NCBI RefSeq assembly: GCF_042432825.1 | Contig: NZ_JBHLWN010000077.1 | Location: 186,001-250,000, forward strand | DNA length: 64,000 bases | Direction of reading: 5' to 3' | Origin: Gordoniibacillus chartarius | GTDB lineage: Bacteria > Bacillota > Bacilli > Paenibacillales > NBRC-103111 | In this document: one piece after another, positions 51,956 through 60,777 of the stretch | How the letters are laid out: each line of letters starts with the position of its first letter | Numbering within the stretch: position 1 is the stretch's first letter | Position numbers and translations under genes: made by a program | Notes under the pieces: generated by a model | Told to the model about the DNA's origin: nothing | The model's input: only the letters and a program-made list of their open reading frames with translations | Database searches by the model: none

Positions 51956-52738
51956 TTATACCTTTTTCCGGTAAAAGAACGTTTCAGCAGGCTCCAAACC
52001 GTATTGACCCGGCGTGAAAATTTGCTCCGTGGAGCCGACAAACAATAATCCTCCCGGCTTCAGCGCGTTCGCAAACTTCTGATAAAGCACATGCTTGGCT
52101 TCTTCGGTAAAATAAATGATCACATTGCGGCACACGATCAGATCGAAGCCGGAATCGAAGCCGTCGAGCAGCAAATTTTGCTTCTGGAACTTTACGCTGC
52201 GCTTCAGCTCGTCGGAGACATGGAAAATCATCCCGTCCTGGCGGAAATACGTCTTCACGTACGTTTCCGGCACATCCTTGAGCGAGCGCTCCGCATAGAC
52301 GCCCTTGCGGGCTTTGTCCAATGCGCCGTCGTCGATGTCGGAGGCGATCAGCTGCGCATCCGCAAGCGCCCCGTGCTTGGCCAAAATCATCGCGAGCGTA
52401 TAAGGCTCTTCTCCCGTCGAGCAGGCTGCGCTCCAAATTTTCAGCCTGCGGTTTTTACGCAGCATCTCCGGAACGAACTTCTGCTCGACCAGCTCCCAGC
52501 GGTTCGGGTTGCGCCAAAACTCCGAAACGTTGATCGTCATACGATCCAGAAACTCATAGAACAGCGCCTTGTCCTTCATCAAACCGTCAAAGAACGAAAC
52601 GAACGACGTATAGCCTTTTTTCGTCCACAAGGTCGTCAAACGGCGTTTCATCTGCGCTTCTTTGTATTGAGACAGGTCGATTGACGTGAATTCTTTGATT
52701 TTCTTAATAAACAGGCTGTAATCCGGATCTTCGGACAT
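51956..52738 (-). CDS. cheR: Chemotaxis protein methyltransferase CheR
   Basis: 260-residue SAM-dependent methyltransferase that methylates receptor glutamates. N-terminal helical receptor-binding part (SQYKEAQMKRRL) and SAM-binding core with SAACSTGEEPYTLAM and VCRNVIIYF. Start ATG 52738 (GAGGTG upstream) is preferred to 52762. Preceded by its own terminator (end of ndk). Same position as in B. subtilis, between ndk and the aro genes. Confidence 0.93.
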   Translation of the reverse strand: MSEDPDYSLFIKKIKEFTSIDLSQYKEAQMKRRLTTLWTKKGYTSFVSFFDGLMKDKALFYEFLDRMTINVSEFWRNPNRWELVEQKFVPEMLRKNRRLKIWSAACSTGEEPYTLAMILAKHGALADAQLIASDIDDGALDKARKGVYAERSLKDVPETYVKTYFRQDGMIFHVSDELKRSVKFQKQNLLLDGFDSGFDLIVCRNVIIYFTEEAKHVLYQKFANALKPGGLLFVGSTEQIFTPGQYGLEPAETFFYRKKV

Positions 52739-52833
52739 ATCGACCGGCACCTCGGCTTCCATGAATAATGTCGTCTGAACCGTAAAATTCTCTATCGATT
52801 CGACAAATTCCTGCCGATTGCGTCAAACCTGCC

Positions 52834-52877
52834 AAAAAAAGAAGACGCTCCATGCCGATAGGCAGCAGGCGTCTTAC
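52834..52877 (-). terminator. Terminator after ndk
   Basis: AAGACGC...GCGTCTT stem with inner GCC/GGC pairing, then T7 on the minus strand, just past the ndk stop. Confidence 0.85.
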
Positions 52878-52888
52878 GTCTTGATCGG

Positions 52889-53332
52889 TTAGATCCACTT
52901 TTGAATATCGCGGTTATACGTGACAAACTCTTCAGGCCGGAAGAAATTCGCAATTTCGCGGGCGGCGCTTTCCGGAGAATCCGAGCCGTGAATCAGGTTG
53001 AAGCGGGTATGCGAGGCGTAATCGCCGCGGATCGTTCCCGGGATCGCCTCCAGACAATTCGTCTTGCCCATAAGTATACGCGACAGCGCGATCACTTGAT
53101 CACCTTCCCACACCATGGCGAACACGGGGCCGGATGTAATAAATTCCACGAGCGGCTCGTAGAAATCTTTGCCCTTGTGCTCGGCATAATGAAGCTCAGC
53201 CAGCTCCTTCGAAACCATCATCAGCTTGGCCGCGGCGAGCTGGAACCCTTTGCGCTCCAAACGTCTCATGATCTCGCCGATCAACCCGCGCTGTACGCCG
53301 TCCGGCTTCACCATCAGGAATGTCCTCTCCAT
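52889..53332 (-). CDS. ndk: Nucleoside diphosphate kinase
   Basis: 147-residue kinase that equilibrates NTPs. Nucleotide-binding MVKPDGVQRGLIGEI and the phosphorylated His in NLIHGSDS are present. ATG 53332 follows AGAGGGG; longer frame rejected. It is the gene between hepT and cheR, as in B. subtilis. Confidence 0.97.
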   Translation of the reverse strand: MERTFLMVKPDGVQRGLIGEIMRRLERKGFQLAAAKLMMVSKELAELHYAEHKGKDFYEPLVEFITSGPVFAMVWEGDQVIALSRILMGKTNCLEAIPGTIRGDYASHTRFNLIHGSDSPESAAREIANFFRPEEFVTYNRDIQKWI

Positions 53333-53407
53333 ATGCAGCAGCCCCTCTACTTTGAAAAATGTATGTAACATTTTCCATTGTATCGTTTCTTTCGAACGAC
53401 CTCAAGT

Positions 53408-54382
53408 TTAGTAGTTGCGGTCCCCAATAAAATAAGCGATATCGATCAAATCGCGCTTCGCTTGGCAATCCGGGAGTCCGTCCAGGGCACGGATCGCTTT
53501 ATCGATATAGCGGGACGCCAGCCGGTCCGCTCTTTCCATGGCGCCGCTGCTGCGAATCAGCTCAATGAACGCCGATACGTCCGTTTGGCCGTCGGCGGCT
53601 TGAATGCGCTCAAGCTCCCGGCGAAGCGGCTCCCGAATACCGGGAACCTGGAGGGCGTAAATAACCGGAAGCGTAATGTTGCCCTGCTTGACATCGCTGC
53701 CCGGCGGCTTGCCAAGCTCCTTCTCCGTACCGCGTATGTCCAGCACGTCGTCGCGAATTTGGAACGTCATGCCGACGTTGTAGCCGAAACGGTACAGGCG
53801 ATTGGCCGTAACGTCGTCCGCATCCGAAGAAAGCGCGCCCAGCTTGCAGGAAACGGCAATGAGCAGCGCCGTCTTTCTGCGGATCCGCAGCAAATAATCG
53901 CGGATGCTCTGCTCGGTATCGTAGAAAAAACGGATTTGCTCCATTTCCCCGATGACCATCTGCACAATCGCTTTGGACATAATTTGATGCAGCTCCGGCT
54001 TCGGAATGCCGCTGATAATTTCCAGCGCTCTGGCAAATATGTAGTCGCCGGTATACATGGCGACGCGGTTATCCCATTTGGATCTGACGGTCAGCTGGCC
54101 GCGGCGCGTATTGGCGTCATCGATCACATCGTCGTGCACCAGCGACGACATATGAATGAGCTCCATCGGAACGGCAACATGCTTCATCCGCTCCAGATCG
54201 TAGTTGCCGAACTCGCCCGACAGCAGCACAAACACCGGTCGAATTCGCTTGCCGCCTGCTTTCAGCAGATGTGCGGCCGTCTCGCGAAGCAAGGCGTGAT
54301 CCACGTTGATGCTTCGCTCCAGCTCCTTCTCGATGGCCGCAATATCTTTTTTCTTTCGGGCATATATTTCCTGTAATTTCAT
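53408..54382 (-). CDS. hepT: Heptaprenyl diphosphate synthase component II (polyprenyl synthetase)
   Basis: 324-residue trans-prenyltransferase that elongates farnesyl diphosphate to heptaprenyl diphosphate for menaquinone-7, working with HepS. First aspartate-rich motif in LVHDDVIDD and the second in FQIRDDVLD. It starts one base after the mqnA stop, tight coupling. Confidence 0.95.
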   Translation of the reverse strand: MKLQEIYARKKKDIAAIEKELERSINVDHALLRETAAHLLKAGGKRIRPVFVLLSGEFGNYDLERMKHVAVPMELIHMSSLVHDDVIDDANTRRGQLTVRSKWDNRVAMYTGDYIFARALEIISGIPKPELHQIMSKAIVQMVIGEMEQIRFFYDTEQSIRDYLLRIRRKTALLIAVSCKLGALSSDADDVTANRLYRFGYNVGMTFQIRDDVLDIRGTEKELGKPPGSDVKQGNITLPVIYALQVPGIREPLRRELERIQAADGQTDVSAFIELIRSSGAMERADRLASRYIDKAIRALDGLPDCQAKRDLIDIAYFIGDRNY

Positions 54383-54383
54383 T

Positions 54384-55262
54384 CTATCCACGCACCGCCG
54401 TTTTGTCGGATCGTCCGGAGTCCGACCAGATTTGCAGCGGGACTCGCTCCGGCAGAAAGCCCAGCTCGTAGGCGTAATCATAGTACAATTGAAGTCCCGA
54501 CCATTGAGGCGCTCCGAAATCGTAGCATAATCCCCCGAAATACCCTTCCCAGTAAGAACGCGTACCGCCGATCGTGTCTACGGCCTGCTGGATCATGCCG
54601 GCCGGGTCGGCCAGCGATTTGCGCTTGCTCTCGAGGAACGCCTCGAAGACGCGCTTCACGAGCTCGGGATGCCGCTCGGCGGTATCTTTGCGAATCGCCC
54701 ACACGGCAAACGACATCCACTGTCCAGTCTGGCGCAGCCACTCGGCCCCCAAGTCGGTTACGCGATAGCCGTGGTTTTGCCACGAAGCGCGAATCGCGTC
54801 GTCCCCGATCAGCAGCGCTGCGTCGTTCTGTACCATCATGTCCGTTAGCGAAGGGGCCGCATACGAATATTGCGGCTTGCCTTTGTAATATTTTTCCATG
54901 ATAATGCGCAGCAAATTCACCGAGGACGCCGACGATGTCGTTAGCGCAATGCTGCCGTTCGCTACCGATTCCAGCGGCTCACGATGAAACAGCAGGATCG
55001 ACTTCACCTCGCCCAGCGCGCTGACCGACATGTCCGGGTACAGCAAATATTGTTGATAATTTTCCCCGTAGGCGTACGAGGATATCGGCCCCATGTCGAT
55101 CTCGCCGCTCGCGATCCCGCGGTTGAGCTGGGTCGGCACCTGTTCTTCGAAATGCACGTGATCCCGCAAATCGGCGCGCCCGGTCGGAAAACGATAAAAC
55201 AGCGGCCATACGTTCGTATATTTAATTTTGCCGATGCGAATGATGTCTTTATTGTCAGTCAT
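54384..55262 (-). CDS. mqnA: Chorismate dehydratase (futalosine pathway)
   Basis: Makes 3-[(1-carboxyvinyl)oxy]benzoate from chorismate, first step of futalosine-route menaquinone. DUF178/MqnA fold of 292 residues: N-terminal IGKIKYTNVWPLFYRF, GEIDMGPISSYAYGEN and the WMSFAVWAIRKD block. ATG 55262 follows GGGGAG and overlaps the ubiX stop by eight bases. B. subtilis uses the MenFDHCEBA route and lacks this gene, so this is a marker of a different menaquinone pathway. Confidence 0.93.
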   Translation of the reverse strand: MTDNKDIIRIGKIKYTNVWPLFYRFPTGRADLRDHVHFEEQVPTQLNRGIASGEIDMGPISSYAYGENYQQYLLYPDMSVSALGEVKSILLFHREPLESVANGSIALTTSSASSVNLLRIIMEKYYKGKPQYSYAAPSLTDMMVQNDAALLIGDDAIRASWQNHGYRVTDLGAEWLRQTGQWMSFAVWAIRKDTAERHPELVKRVFEAFLESKRKSLADPAGMIQQAVDTIGGTRSYWEGYFGGLCYDFGAPQWSGLQLYYDYAYELGFLPERVPLQIWSDSGRSDKTAVRG

Positions 55263-55860
55263 GCGGTTCTCCCCATCTTCGGTACAGATCATGGTCGATA
55301 TCCATCAAGTCAAGCACTTTGCCGACCAGAAAATCGACGATATCTTCAAGTGTCTGCGGCTTTTGGTAGAATGCTGGCATGGCCGGCACGATCCGCGCCC
55401 CCATGCGAGCGAGCCGAAGCATATGGTCCAGATGAATTTCGTGAAGCGGCGTCTCCCGCGGCACTACGATCAGCTTGCGGCCTTCCTTCAGCATAACGTC
55501 CGCGGCCCGTTCGAGCAAGTTGTCCGAAGCGGCGCGGGCAATTCCCGACAAGGTGCCCATCGAGCAAGGGATAACGGCCATGCCTTTCGTGCGGAACGAG
55601 CCGCTGGCAACGCTCGCCCCGATATCGGAATTCGGATGATACGTCAATTGTCCCGGCGATGCCCCGCCGAATTGCCGTTCGAGCGTGTCCGCCCGTTTCG
55701 CCGCATCCCAGCCGAGCTCGTCATGCAGCACCCGCCAGCCGGCATCGGTAACGATCAAATGCACGTCATACCCCGCACCGAGCAAAAACCGGCACAAGCG
55801 TACGCCGTAAGCCGCGCCGCTTGCACCGGTCATGCCAATAATCCAACGTCCCGCACTCAT
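55255..55860 (-). CDS. ubiX: Flavin prenyltransferase UbiX-like
   Basis: 201-residue flavoprotein that makes prenylated FMN for UbiD-type decarboxylases. FMN/phosphate site GMTGASGAAYGVRLCR and PCSMGTLSGIARAASDNLLERAADV. Overlaps mqnA by eight bases and the ubiA-like gene by four (ATGA). In the futalosine route a UbiD-type decarboxylase (MqnL) needs this cofactor; its gene is not in this window. Confidence 0.9.
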   Translation of the reverse strand: MSAGRWIIGMTGASGAAYGVRLCRFLLGAGYDVHLIVTDAGWRVLHDELGWDAAKRADTLERQFGGASPGQLTYHPNSDIGASVASGSFRTKGMAVIPCSMGTLSGIARAASDNLLERAADVMLKEGRKLIVVPRETPLHEIHLDHMLRLARMGARIVPAMPAFYQKPQTLEDIVDFLVGKVLDLMDIDHDLYRRWGEPHD

Positions 55861-56729
55861 AGCCGCCGCACCAGCACATCAAAAAATGTAAACAAAAATA
55901 CGACACAGCTGAGGATCCCGTTCATCGTAAAGAAGGCCGTGTTCAGCTTCGACAAGTCATCCGGCTTCACAAGGCGGTGCTCGTAAAATAAAATCGCATA
56001 AGCGATGAGAAGTCCGATCAAATAAATCCAGCTGAGCTTCGTCATGACAAACAACCCGACGAGACCGATAGCTGTCAGCACGTGAAATACGCGTGCCGTC
56101 AACAGCGCGTTCTTAATCCCGAATCGGCTTGGAATCGAATAAAGCCCTTCCTTGCGGTCAAACTCCGTATCCTGGCATGCATAGAGGATATCGAAGCCGG
56201 CCGACCAGAACACGATGGTGGCAAAAAAGACGAGCGCCGCCCACGTCATGCCGCCCGTTACCGCGACCCAGCCGCCCAGCGGGGCGAGGCCGAGCGTAAT
56301 GCCGAGAACGATGTGGCACGCCCAGGTAAACCGTTTCGTGTATGAATAGATGACCAGGAAAAACACCGCAATCGGCAGCAGCTTCATCGCCAGCGCGTTC
56401 AAGTTCCAAGTCGCCCAGAACAGTAAAGCAAACGATAAGATAACGTAAATGAGTACTTCCCCGATGGACAGCAGTCCGGCCGGAATGGCCCGTCCCGATG
56501 TACGCGGATTTTTCTTGTCGATGGCCCTGTCGATGAGCCGGTTCAGCGCCATCGCCGCCGTTCTTGCACCGATCATCGCAAGCGTGATCCAGCCGATCTG
56601 CGCCCAGGACGGCAGATGGCCGTTAACGACTACCGAGCCCAGAATGGCCCCCATGAAAGCGAACGGCAGAGCGAATATCGAATGCTCGAACTTGATCATT
56701 TCCAAAAAGATGCGAATTTTTCTTAACAT
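55857..56729 (-). CDS. mqnP: UbiA-family prenyltransferase, probable MqnP of the futalosine route
   Basis: 290-residue membrane prenyltransferase that attaches the heptaprenyl tail. First Asp-rich motif NRLIDRAIDKKNPRT (DxxxD), second region SAGFDILYACQDTEFDRKEGLYSIP. Seven to eight membrane segments. Sits between menG and ubiX, coupled by overlap. The operon context is what points to MqnP rather than MenA. Confidence 0.88.
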   Translation of the reverse strand: MLRKIRIFLEMIKFEHSIFALPFAFMGAILGSVVVNGHLPSWAQIGWITLAMIGARTAAMALNRLIDRAIDKKNPRTSGRAIPAGLLSIGEVLIYVILSFALLFWATWNLNALAMKLLPIAVFFLVIYSYTKRFTWACHIVLGITLGLAPLGGWVAVTGGMTWAALVFFATIVFWSAGFDILYACQDTEFDRKEGLYSIPSRFGIKNALLTARVFHVLTAIGLVGLFVMTKLSWIYLIGLLIAYAILFYEHRLVKPDDLSKLNTAFFTMNGILSCVVFLFTFFDVLVRRL

Positions 56730-56734
56730 GACGG

Positions 56735-57472
56735 CTACACTCCCGCTTTATCTGTAGTTCCTTTGATGCCGATATGAAGCGCAGCGATTCCGCCCGTCAG
56801 CGGATATACCCGCACATCCTGCAGCCCCGTTCTGCGGAAAATATCGGCGAGCTGGCGATGGTCGGGGAATTGCTTGAGCGATTCCGGCAGCCATTTGTAC
56901 TGCTCGTACCGATCGGCTACCAGCTTTCCGAGGAATGGAAGCAGCTGATTGAAATAAAAATAATAAATCGCCTTGAACGGCTGCCAGGTCGGCTTCGACA
57001 GCTCCAGCGAGACGACCATCCCGCCCGGCTTCACGACCCGCTGCATCTCCTCGATTACCTTCACCAGATCGGGTACGTTGCGCAAAGCAAATCCGATGGT
57101 GGCGTAATCGAAGGAGTTGTCCTCGAACGGCAAACTCATCGCATTGCCCTGAACCAGATCGATTTGATCGTCCAAGCCTAGCCGTTCGATTTTCGCTTCG
57201 CCGAAGTCAAGCATGTTTTTGCTGAAATCGAGCCCGACGATCGATCCGCTGCCGCTCGCTTTGGCGAGCGATATCGTCCAATCGCACGTGCCGCAGCATA
57301 GATCGATGGCTGACGAGCCTTTCTTGACGTTCATTTTGTCCATCGTGAACTTGCGCCACGCCCGATGCCGGCCGAAGCTCAATATGTCGTTCATCTTGTC
57401 ATACTTGGGAGCAATGCTTTCGAACACCTCGTGAACGAACTGCTCCTTGGATTTCGCTTGACGCGTCGTCAT
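56735..57472 (-). CDS. menG: Demethylmenaquinone methyltransferase
   Basis: 245-residue SAM-dependent methyltransferase for the last menaquinone step (MenG/UbiE). SAM motif LCCGTCDWTISLA, post-I GLDFSKNML and FALRNVPDL. Shared by both menaquinone routes. Lies between mqnP and hepS; in B. subtilis menG (menH) lies between hepS and hepT. Confidence 0.96.
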   Translation of the reverse strand: MTTRQAKSKEQFVHEVFESIAPKYDKMNDILSFGRHRAWRKFTMDKMNVKKGSSAIDLCCGTCDWTISLAKASGSGSIVGLDFSKNMLDFGEAKIERLGLDDQIDLVQGNAMSLPFEDNSFDYATIGFALRNVPDLVKVIEEMQRVVKPGGMVVSLELSKPTWQPFKAIYYFYFNQLLPFLGKLVADRYEQYKWLPESLKQFPDHRQLADIFRRTGLQDVRVYPLTGGIAALHIGIKGTTDKAGV

Positions 57473-57483
57473 GGTGCTTCACC

Positions 57484-58344
57484 TCAAATTTCCTCTATTG
57501 CCCGCGGCTTGTTCAGCATCCGGGCGAACGTATCGGTGCAAACGCGCAGCTCGTCCGCAAGCTTGCCCTGTCCGATCTGTCCGAGTACGGCATGCCACGC
57601 TGCGACCGCCGACTCCAGCATGGCGAACAGCTGGGGCTGAACATTATGCTTCAGCACGAGCGCCCGCATCTTGTTCGCATCCGGCTCATCCGACTGCAAG
57701 GCGCGCCGCTCTTCTTTGGTTCCGTTATGCATGATGTGCCAATAACCCCAGCTGCCGCGGAAATGCTCCATCGCCTCCGCCTTGAACAGCTCCTCGATCA
57801 GCACTTCACACCGGATAAAGCGGTCCAACACTTCGGGCCAGAGCTTGCCGGCCCCCTCGTCCATCAAGGATCCAAACGACAAAAACAGCCGTGAACGGAT
57901 CGCCACGGATTGCCGGAAATAATCATCCGCAGACACCTTCAGCTGTTTCATCATCATATACAAATTCATCTTGAGGCGATTTACTTCGCAGATGGCCCCG
58001 GACATCGTTCGAATGAGCTCGATCTGTCCGGCCTGCGACAGCAAGTGGTAAAATCTTGAGGAGAAATAGTCTCCGGCCAATACTTTCAGCTGCCGGGAAC
58101 GGGCAGCCTTCTTCTCCTTCAGATCGTTCGTCACGGTCACCATATCATGGGTATCGAGGCCCAGCTGGACGAGCGACGTCACCAGCGTGAACAGCTCGCT
58201 GGACTCCTGGATACGTTCTTGCCCGTTCAGGAAAGCAAACAGCAGGCGAGTCCTGTACTCCGGGAATTCCGGAAGTTCCGTATGCTTCTGGATCATATCG
58301 TAGTCGGTATATTTCTTGGCGATTTCCGGAATTCGGTATTTCAT
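57484..58344 (-). CDS. hepS: Heptaprenyl diphosphate synthase component I
   Basis: 286-residue helical partner that gives HepT its chain-length specificity. Features: RIPEIAKKYTDYDMIQ start, LVTSLVQLGLDTHD, QLKVLAGDYFSSRFYHLLSQAGQ with the DYFSS motif of the family, and GAICEVNRLKMNLY. ATG 58344 with GGAGG upstream. First gene in the hep/men/mqn run after the unknown membrane protein. Confidence 0.92.
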   Translation of the reverse strand: MKYRIPEIAKKYTDYDMIQKHTELPEFPEYRTRLLFAFLNGQERIQESSELFTLVTSLVQLGLDTHDMVTVTNDLKEKKAARSRQLKVLAGDYFSSRFYHLLSQAGQIELIRTMSGAICEVNRLKMNLYMMMKQLKVSADDYFRQSVAIRSRLFLSFGSLMDEGAGKLWPEVLDRFIRCEVLIEELFKAEAMEHFRGSWGYWHIMHNGTKEERRALQSDEPDANKMRALVLKHNVQPQLFAMLESAVAAWHAVLGQIGQGKLADELRVCTDTFARMLNKPRAIEEI

Positions 58345-58438
58345 AGCGCCTCCGTGCACTCCGTGCTCTTACATGACTTCATCCTATCAAGTATAGCATA
58401 CTCCGGCAGCGCGCGCACTTCAAACTTGTGACGGATTC

Positions 58439-58978
58439 CTAAAGAGGATATCGTTCCTTCCACTTGTCCGTGTAAGTAATTTCGAAGTGCTGTCGCAAAT
58501 ATTGTTCGAGAACGGCCGTCGTTTCATGTTCACCGGGCGGCGCCATATTTTTCCCCTTCTCCCGCGAAGCGTCCAGAAACAGCAGCATCTTGCCTCCGGA
58601 GCTTCGGGAAGCCGTAGAATAGTCCATCACCCGGACCATGATATCGCTGATATTGCCTGTAGCGGCAAACACTTTCTGAGTAATCGTATAGAGATCCCGA
58701 ATGACCACTTCTTCGTCGGCGCTCCGCGGCAAATTGAGATCGACGGAAAGCGTCGAAGAGGTCACCTCCACTTTGCGGATGCGCAGCTGCAGCGGAACTT
58801 GAACGAGCATGTCCACGACATTGCGCTCCGTCAGCTGCCGGCCGCCCGCCGAGCCGAATGCGGGAGCTGCGCCGCCGGCGGAAAGCCACGTGCGTTGAAG
58901 CTCGGGAAGAAACGCAAGAGATAAAGCAATGGCTGCGGACAAAACGCCGGCAACTAGCAGACGCGGAATAACATGCAT
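58439..58978 (-). CDS. Unrecognised single-pass membrane protein
   Basis: No family recognised. 179 residues: an N-terminal membrane segment (about residues 5-24, LLVAGVLSAAIALSLAFL) and an extracytoplasmic alpha/beta-looking domain (RIRKVEVTSSTLSVDLNL, VIRDLYTITQKVFAATGNI, VLEQYLRQHFEITYTDKW). The ATG at 58978 follows GGGAGGTG at about 11 bases; 59029 is rejected. It lies between mtrB (terminator) and hepS, where B. subtilis has no gene. By eye it shares a strand-helix pattern with the partner of the FtsH-like protease, without firm homology. Confidence 0.72.
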   Translation of the reverse strand: MHVIPRLLVAGVLSAAIALSLAFLPELQRTWLSAGGAAPAFGSAGGRQLTERNVVDMLVQVPLQLRIRKVEVTSSTLSVDLNLPRSADEEVVIRDLYTITQKVFAATGNISDIMVRVMDYSTASRSSGGKMLLFLDASREKGKNMAPPGEHETTAVLEQYLRQHFEITYTDKWKERYPL

Positions 58979-59038
58979 GGTGATCGGCACCTCCCTGGGG
59001 AGTCCGTCCTGCGGACGGCTTATCACCATTGTACAAAC

Positions 59039-59067
59039 GAAAAAAGCAGGCTATGCCTGCTTTTTTC
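59039..59067 (-). terminator. Terminator after mtrB
   Basis: AAAAAAGCAGGC-ATA-GCCTGCTTTTTT hairpin with T-runs on both strands. Confidence 0.9.
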
Positions 59068-59082
59068 CATAAGAGCCGGGGA

Positions 59083-59307
59083 TCATGCATCCGTCTCAAT
59101 CGTGCCGTGCTTCGTCATGATGGAAGCTTTGCCGCGCACCTTGATCGCCGACGTATGCTCCGTAAACTGAGCGATCATCACTTCGCCCTTATCCAGCTTC
59201 TCAGTGTGATGAAACCGCGTGTCTTGGCCGCGGGTCAATCCGATCACATGAACGCCGTTCTCCTTCGCTTTAATTACGAAGTACTCGCCTTGCATCGATT
59301 CCGACAT
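59083..59307 (-). CDS. mtrB: trp RNA-binding attenuation protein (TRAP)
   Basis: 74-residue subunit of the 11-mer TRAP ring, which binds tryptophan and then GAG/UAG repeats in the trp leader. Near-identical to B. subtilis MtrB over the core: RFHHTEKLDKGEV, IAQFTEHTSAIKVRGKA, with the RNA-contacting Lys and Arg residues (LDKGEV and IKVRG) kept. ATG 59307 follows GGGGGG at about seven bases. In B. subtilis mtrB follows folE (mtrA); folE is absent here. Its RNA target is the array at 48797-48872, 10 kb downstream on the same strand. Confidence 0.97.
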   Translation of the reverse strand: MSESMQGEYFVIKAKENGVHVIGLTRGQDTRFHHTEKLDKGEVMIAQFTEHTSAIKVRGKASIMTKHGTIETDA

Positions 59308-59372
59308 CCGGGTCCCCCCCTGTCTAATCATCTAGTAGCTTAATGATGCGCCATAAGGAAGCCCTTGTCAAC

Positions 59373-60311
59373 TCATGCGGCGATCGTCTCCGTTTCCTGC
59401 TTTGGCTCCGCACTGCTGTAAAACAGCTTGAGCCGCGATGGAAGCAGCTTTGTGCTCCCCAGATGAAGGAGGAGATCGGCCAGCTTCACGACACCCCATG
59501 CAAACAGCATGCCCGCAATCACGTCGAGCACCCAATGAATCTGTAAATACAGCGTCGAGAAAATAATGGCGGCGCAGTAAGTCACCATCATCGTTTTGAA
59601 GATCGGATCCTTCTCCCGCAGCGCCAGCAGCAGCATAGCGAACGAAATCGACGTATGCATGCTCGGGAAGCAGTTCATCACCGCTACCAGCCTTTCATTT
59701 TCCGTCGCAAAGGTTCGATACAGCAAGTCCGGCTGCCCTTTCACCCACCATACTTCGCGAAGCAGAATCAAGTTGTAGAAAGGCAAAATGAGCGGGAATT
59801 GCAGCAAATGGCCGGACAATGCGTAAGACAGCATTTTTTTGATGCTTTTCGTCCAAAATGCGCGCACAATGCAAATCCATAATGACAGCACGAAGCCGTA
59901 CAAGTATATCCACTTCATCACGGCGTCAAGCCACGGAGTACTGATCGCCCGAATCCAGCTCGCCGAATTGAGCGGAATCCCGTTCATCAGGTCGTCCCAA
60001 CGCAAAATGTGGCGGTTGCTTTCGAATAATTTATTCGCGATACTATGCCAAAAGCCGCTGCCCGACCCGTAAAAATAATAAAATACGCCGAGCAGCGGAA
60101 TGGAGAACAGAAAGAACCGCTTCCAATCGACGTCGATTTGATCGCGGCGCACGCCCATTAAGCAGACAAGCAGCAAAATCCAGCACTCCTTGGACCAGCC
60201 TCCGACCGTCCCGATCCGCCAAATGAGAAAGATTCCTGCGATAATGCCGTACATCGTCCAATCTTGAGCTTGGATAAAGCGATGCCAGCGATTTGCGGTG
60301 TTGTTGTTCAA
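59373..60311 (-). CDS. PAP2 superfamily (AUR1/Ipt1-type) membrane phosphatase
   Basis: 312 residues, five to six membrane segments. PAP2 signature in the second half: SMHTSISFA and IHWVLDVIAG (H-x3-D), the form used by phosphatidic acid phosphatase and inositol-ceramide synthase relatives. Start is TTG with GGGGGAG upstream. Possible roles are undecaprenyl/lipid phosphate dephosphorylation; substrate unknown. It occupies the place of folE between mtrB and the tRNA/HU genes. Confidence 0.87.
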   Translation of the reverse strand: MNNNTANRWHRFIQAQDWTMYGIIAGIFLIWRIGTVGGWSKECWILLLVCLMGVRRDQIDVDWKRFFLFSIPLLGVFYYFYGSGSGFWHSIANKLFESNRHILRWDDLMNGIPLNSASWIRAISTPWLDAVMKWIYLYGFVLSLWICIVRAFWTKSIKKMLSYALSGHLLQFPLILPFYNLILLREVWWVKGQPDLLYRTFATENERLVAVMNCFPSMHTSISFAMLLLALREKDPIFKTMMVTYCAAIIFSTLYLQIHWVLDVIAGMLFAWGVVKLADLLLHLGSTKLLPSRLKLFYSSAEPKQETETIAA

Positions 60312-60442
60312 TGAAGCTCCCCCTTGCGTCCGTAAGCTGCAAATTTGCTTGGTGCCATGTTAAGGAATTGTAAATACATATGGCCTAGTATAGCAAAAAT
60401 GCAGGCTGCCTGCTTTACATTTTTGAGGGAACGACGCAAAGG

Positions 60443-60488
60443 AAAAGACCGCCTGCTGCAGGACGAAGCCCTGTAGAAAGCGGTCTTT
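60443..60488 (-). terminator. Terminator of the tRNA gene
   Basis: GAAAGACCGC/GCGGTCTTTT stem with an inner CAGG/CCTG stem and T4, 15 bases past the tRNA 3' end. Confidence 0.8.
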
Positions 60489-60502
60489 CGGAGTTTCACA
60501 AA

Positions 60503-60575
60503 TCGGAGTAGCGGGATTTGAACCCACGACCTCATCCACCCCAAGGATGCGCGCTACCATCTGCGCTATACCCCG
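60503..60575 (-). tRNA. tRNA-Pro(GGG)
   Basis: 73-base cloverleaf read from the minus strand: acceptor CGGGGTA/TACTCCG, D stem GCGC/GCGC, anticodon stem CATCC/GGATG around the seven-base loop TTGGGGT (anticodon GGG), variable AGGTC, T stem GTGGG/CCCGC with the TTCAAAT loop. The CCA end is not encoded, so it depends on Cca (encoded here). One G-U pair closes the acceptor stem. Confidence 0.95.
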
Positions 60576-60711
60576 ATGCTTTATGCTGCACCGCCCATTC
60601 TGCCAAAAATGGGGGCGATTGTTATTATAACGCGTGACGATAGGGGTTGCAAGCGGAAAAATTGAAATTTCACAACATGGAATAAGCCCTATCTTGAACA
60701 ATAATGTTGCG

Positions 60712-60745
60712 CCAAAAAACGCCCGAACCAGCGATTCGGACGTTT
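60712..60745 (-). terminator. Terminator after HU
   Basis: AACGTCCGAA/TTCGGGCGTT hairpin with T6 on the minus strand. Confidence 0.85.
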
Positions 60746-60777
60746 CCTATGTAATCTTATTGCCGTACGGAGTGCGG

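Larger units (their letters stand above)
60312..60777. other. Gap between the PAP2 gene and HU
   Basis: 466 bases. It contains a tRNA-Pro gene (60503-60575), the terminators of that tRNA and of HU, and otherwise no coding sequence. ORFs in the region are frames across the tRNA. Confidence 0.8.
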
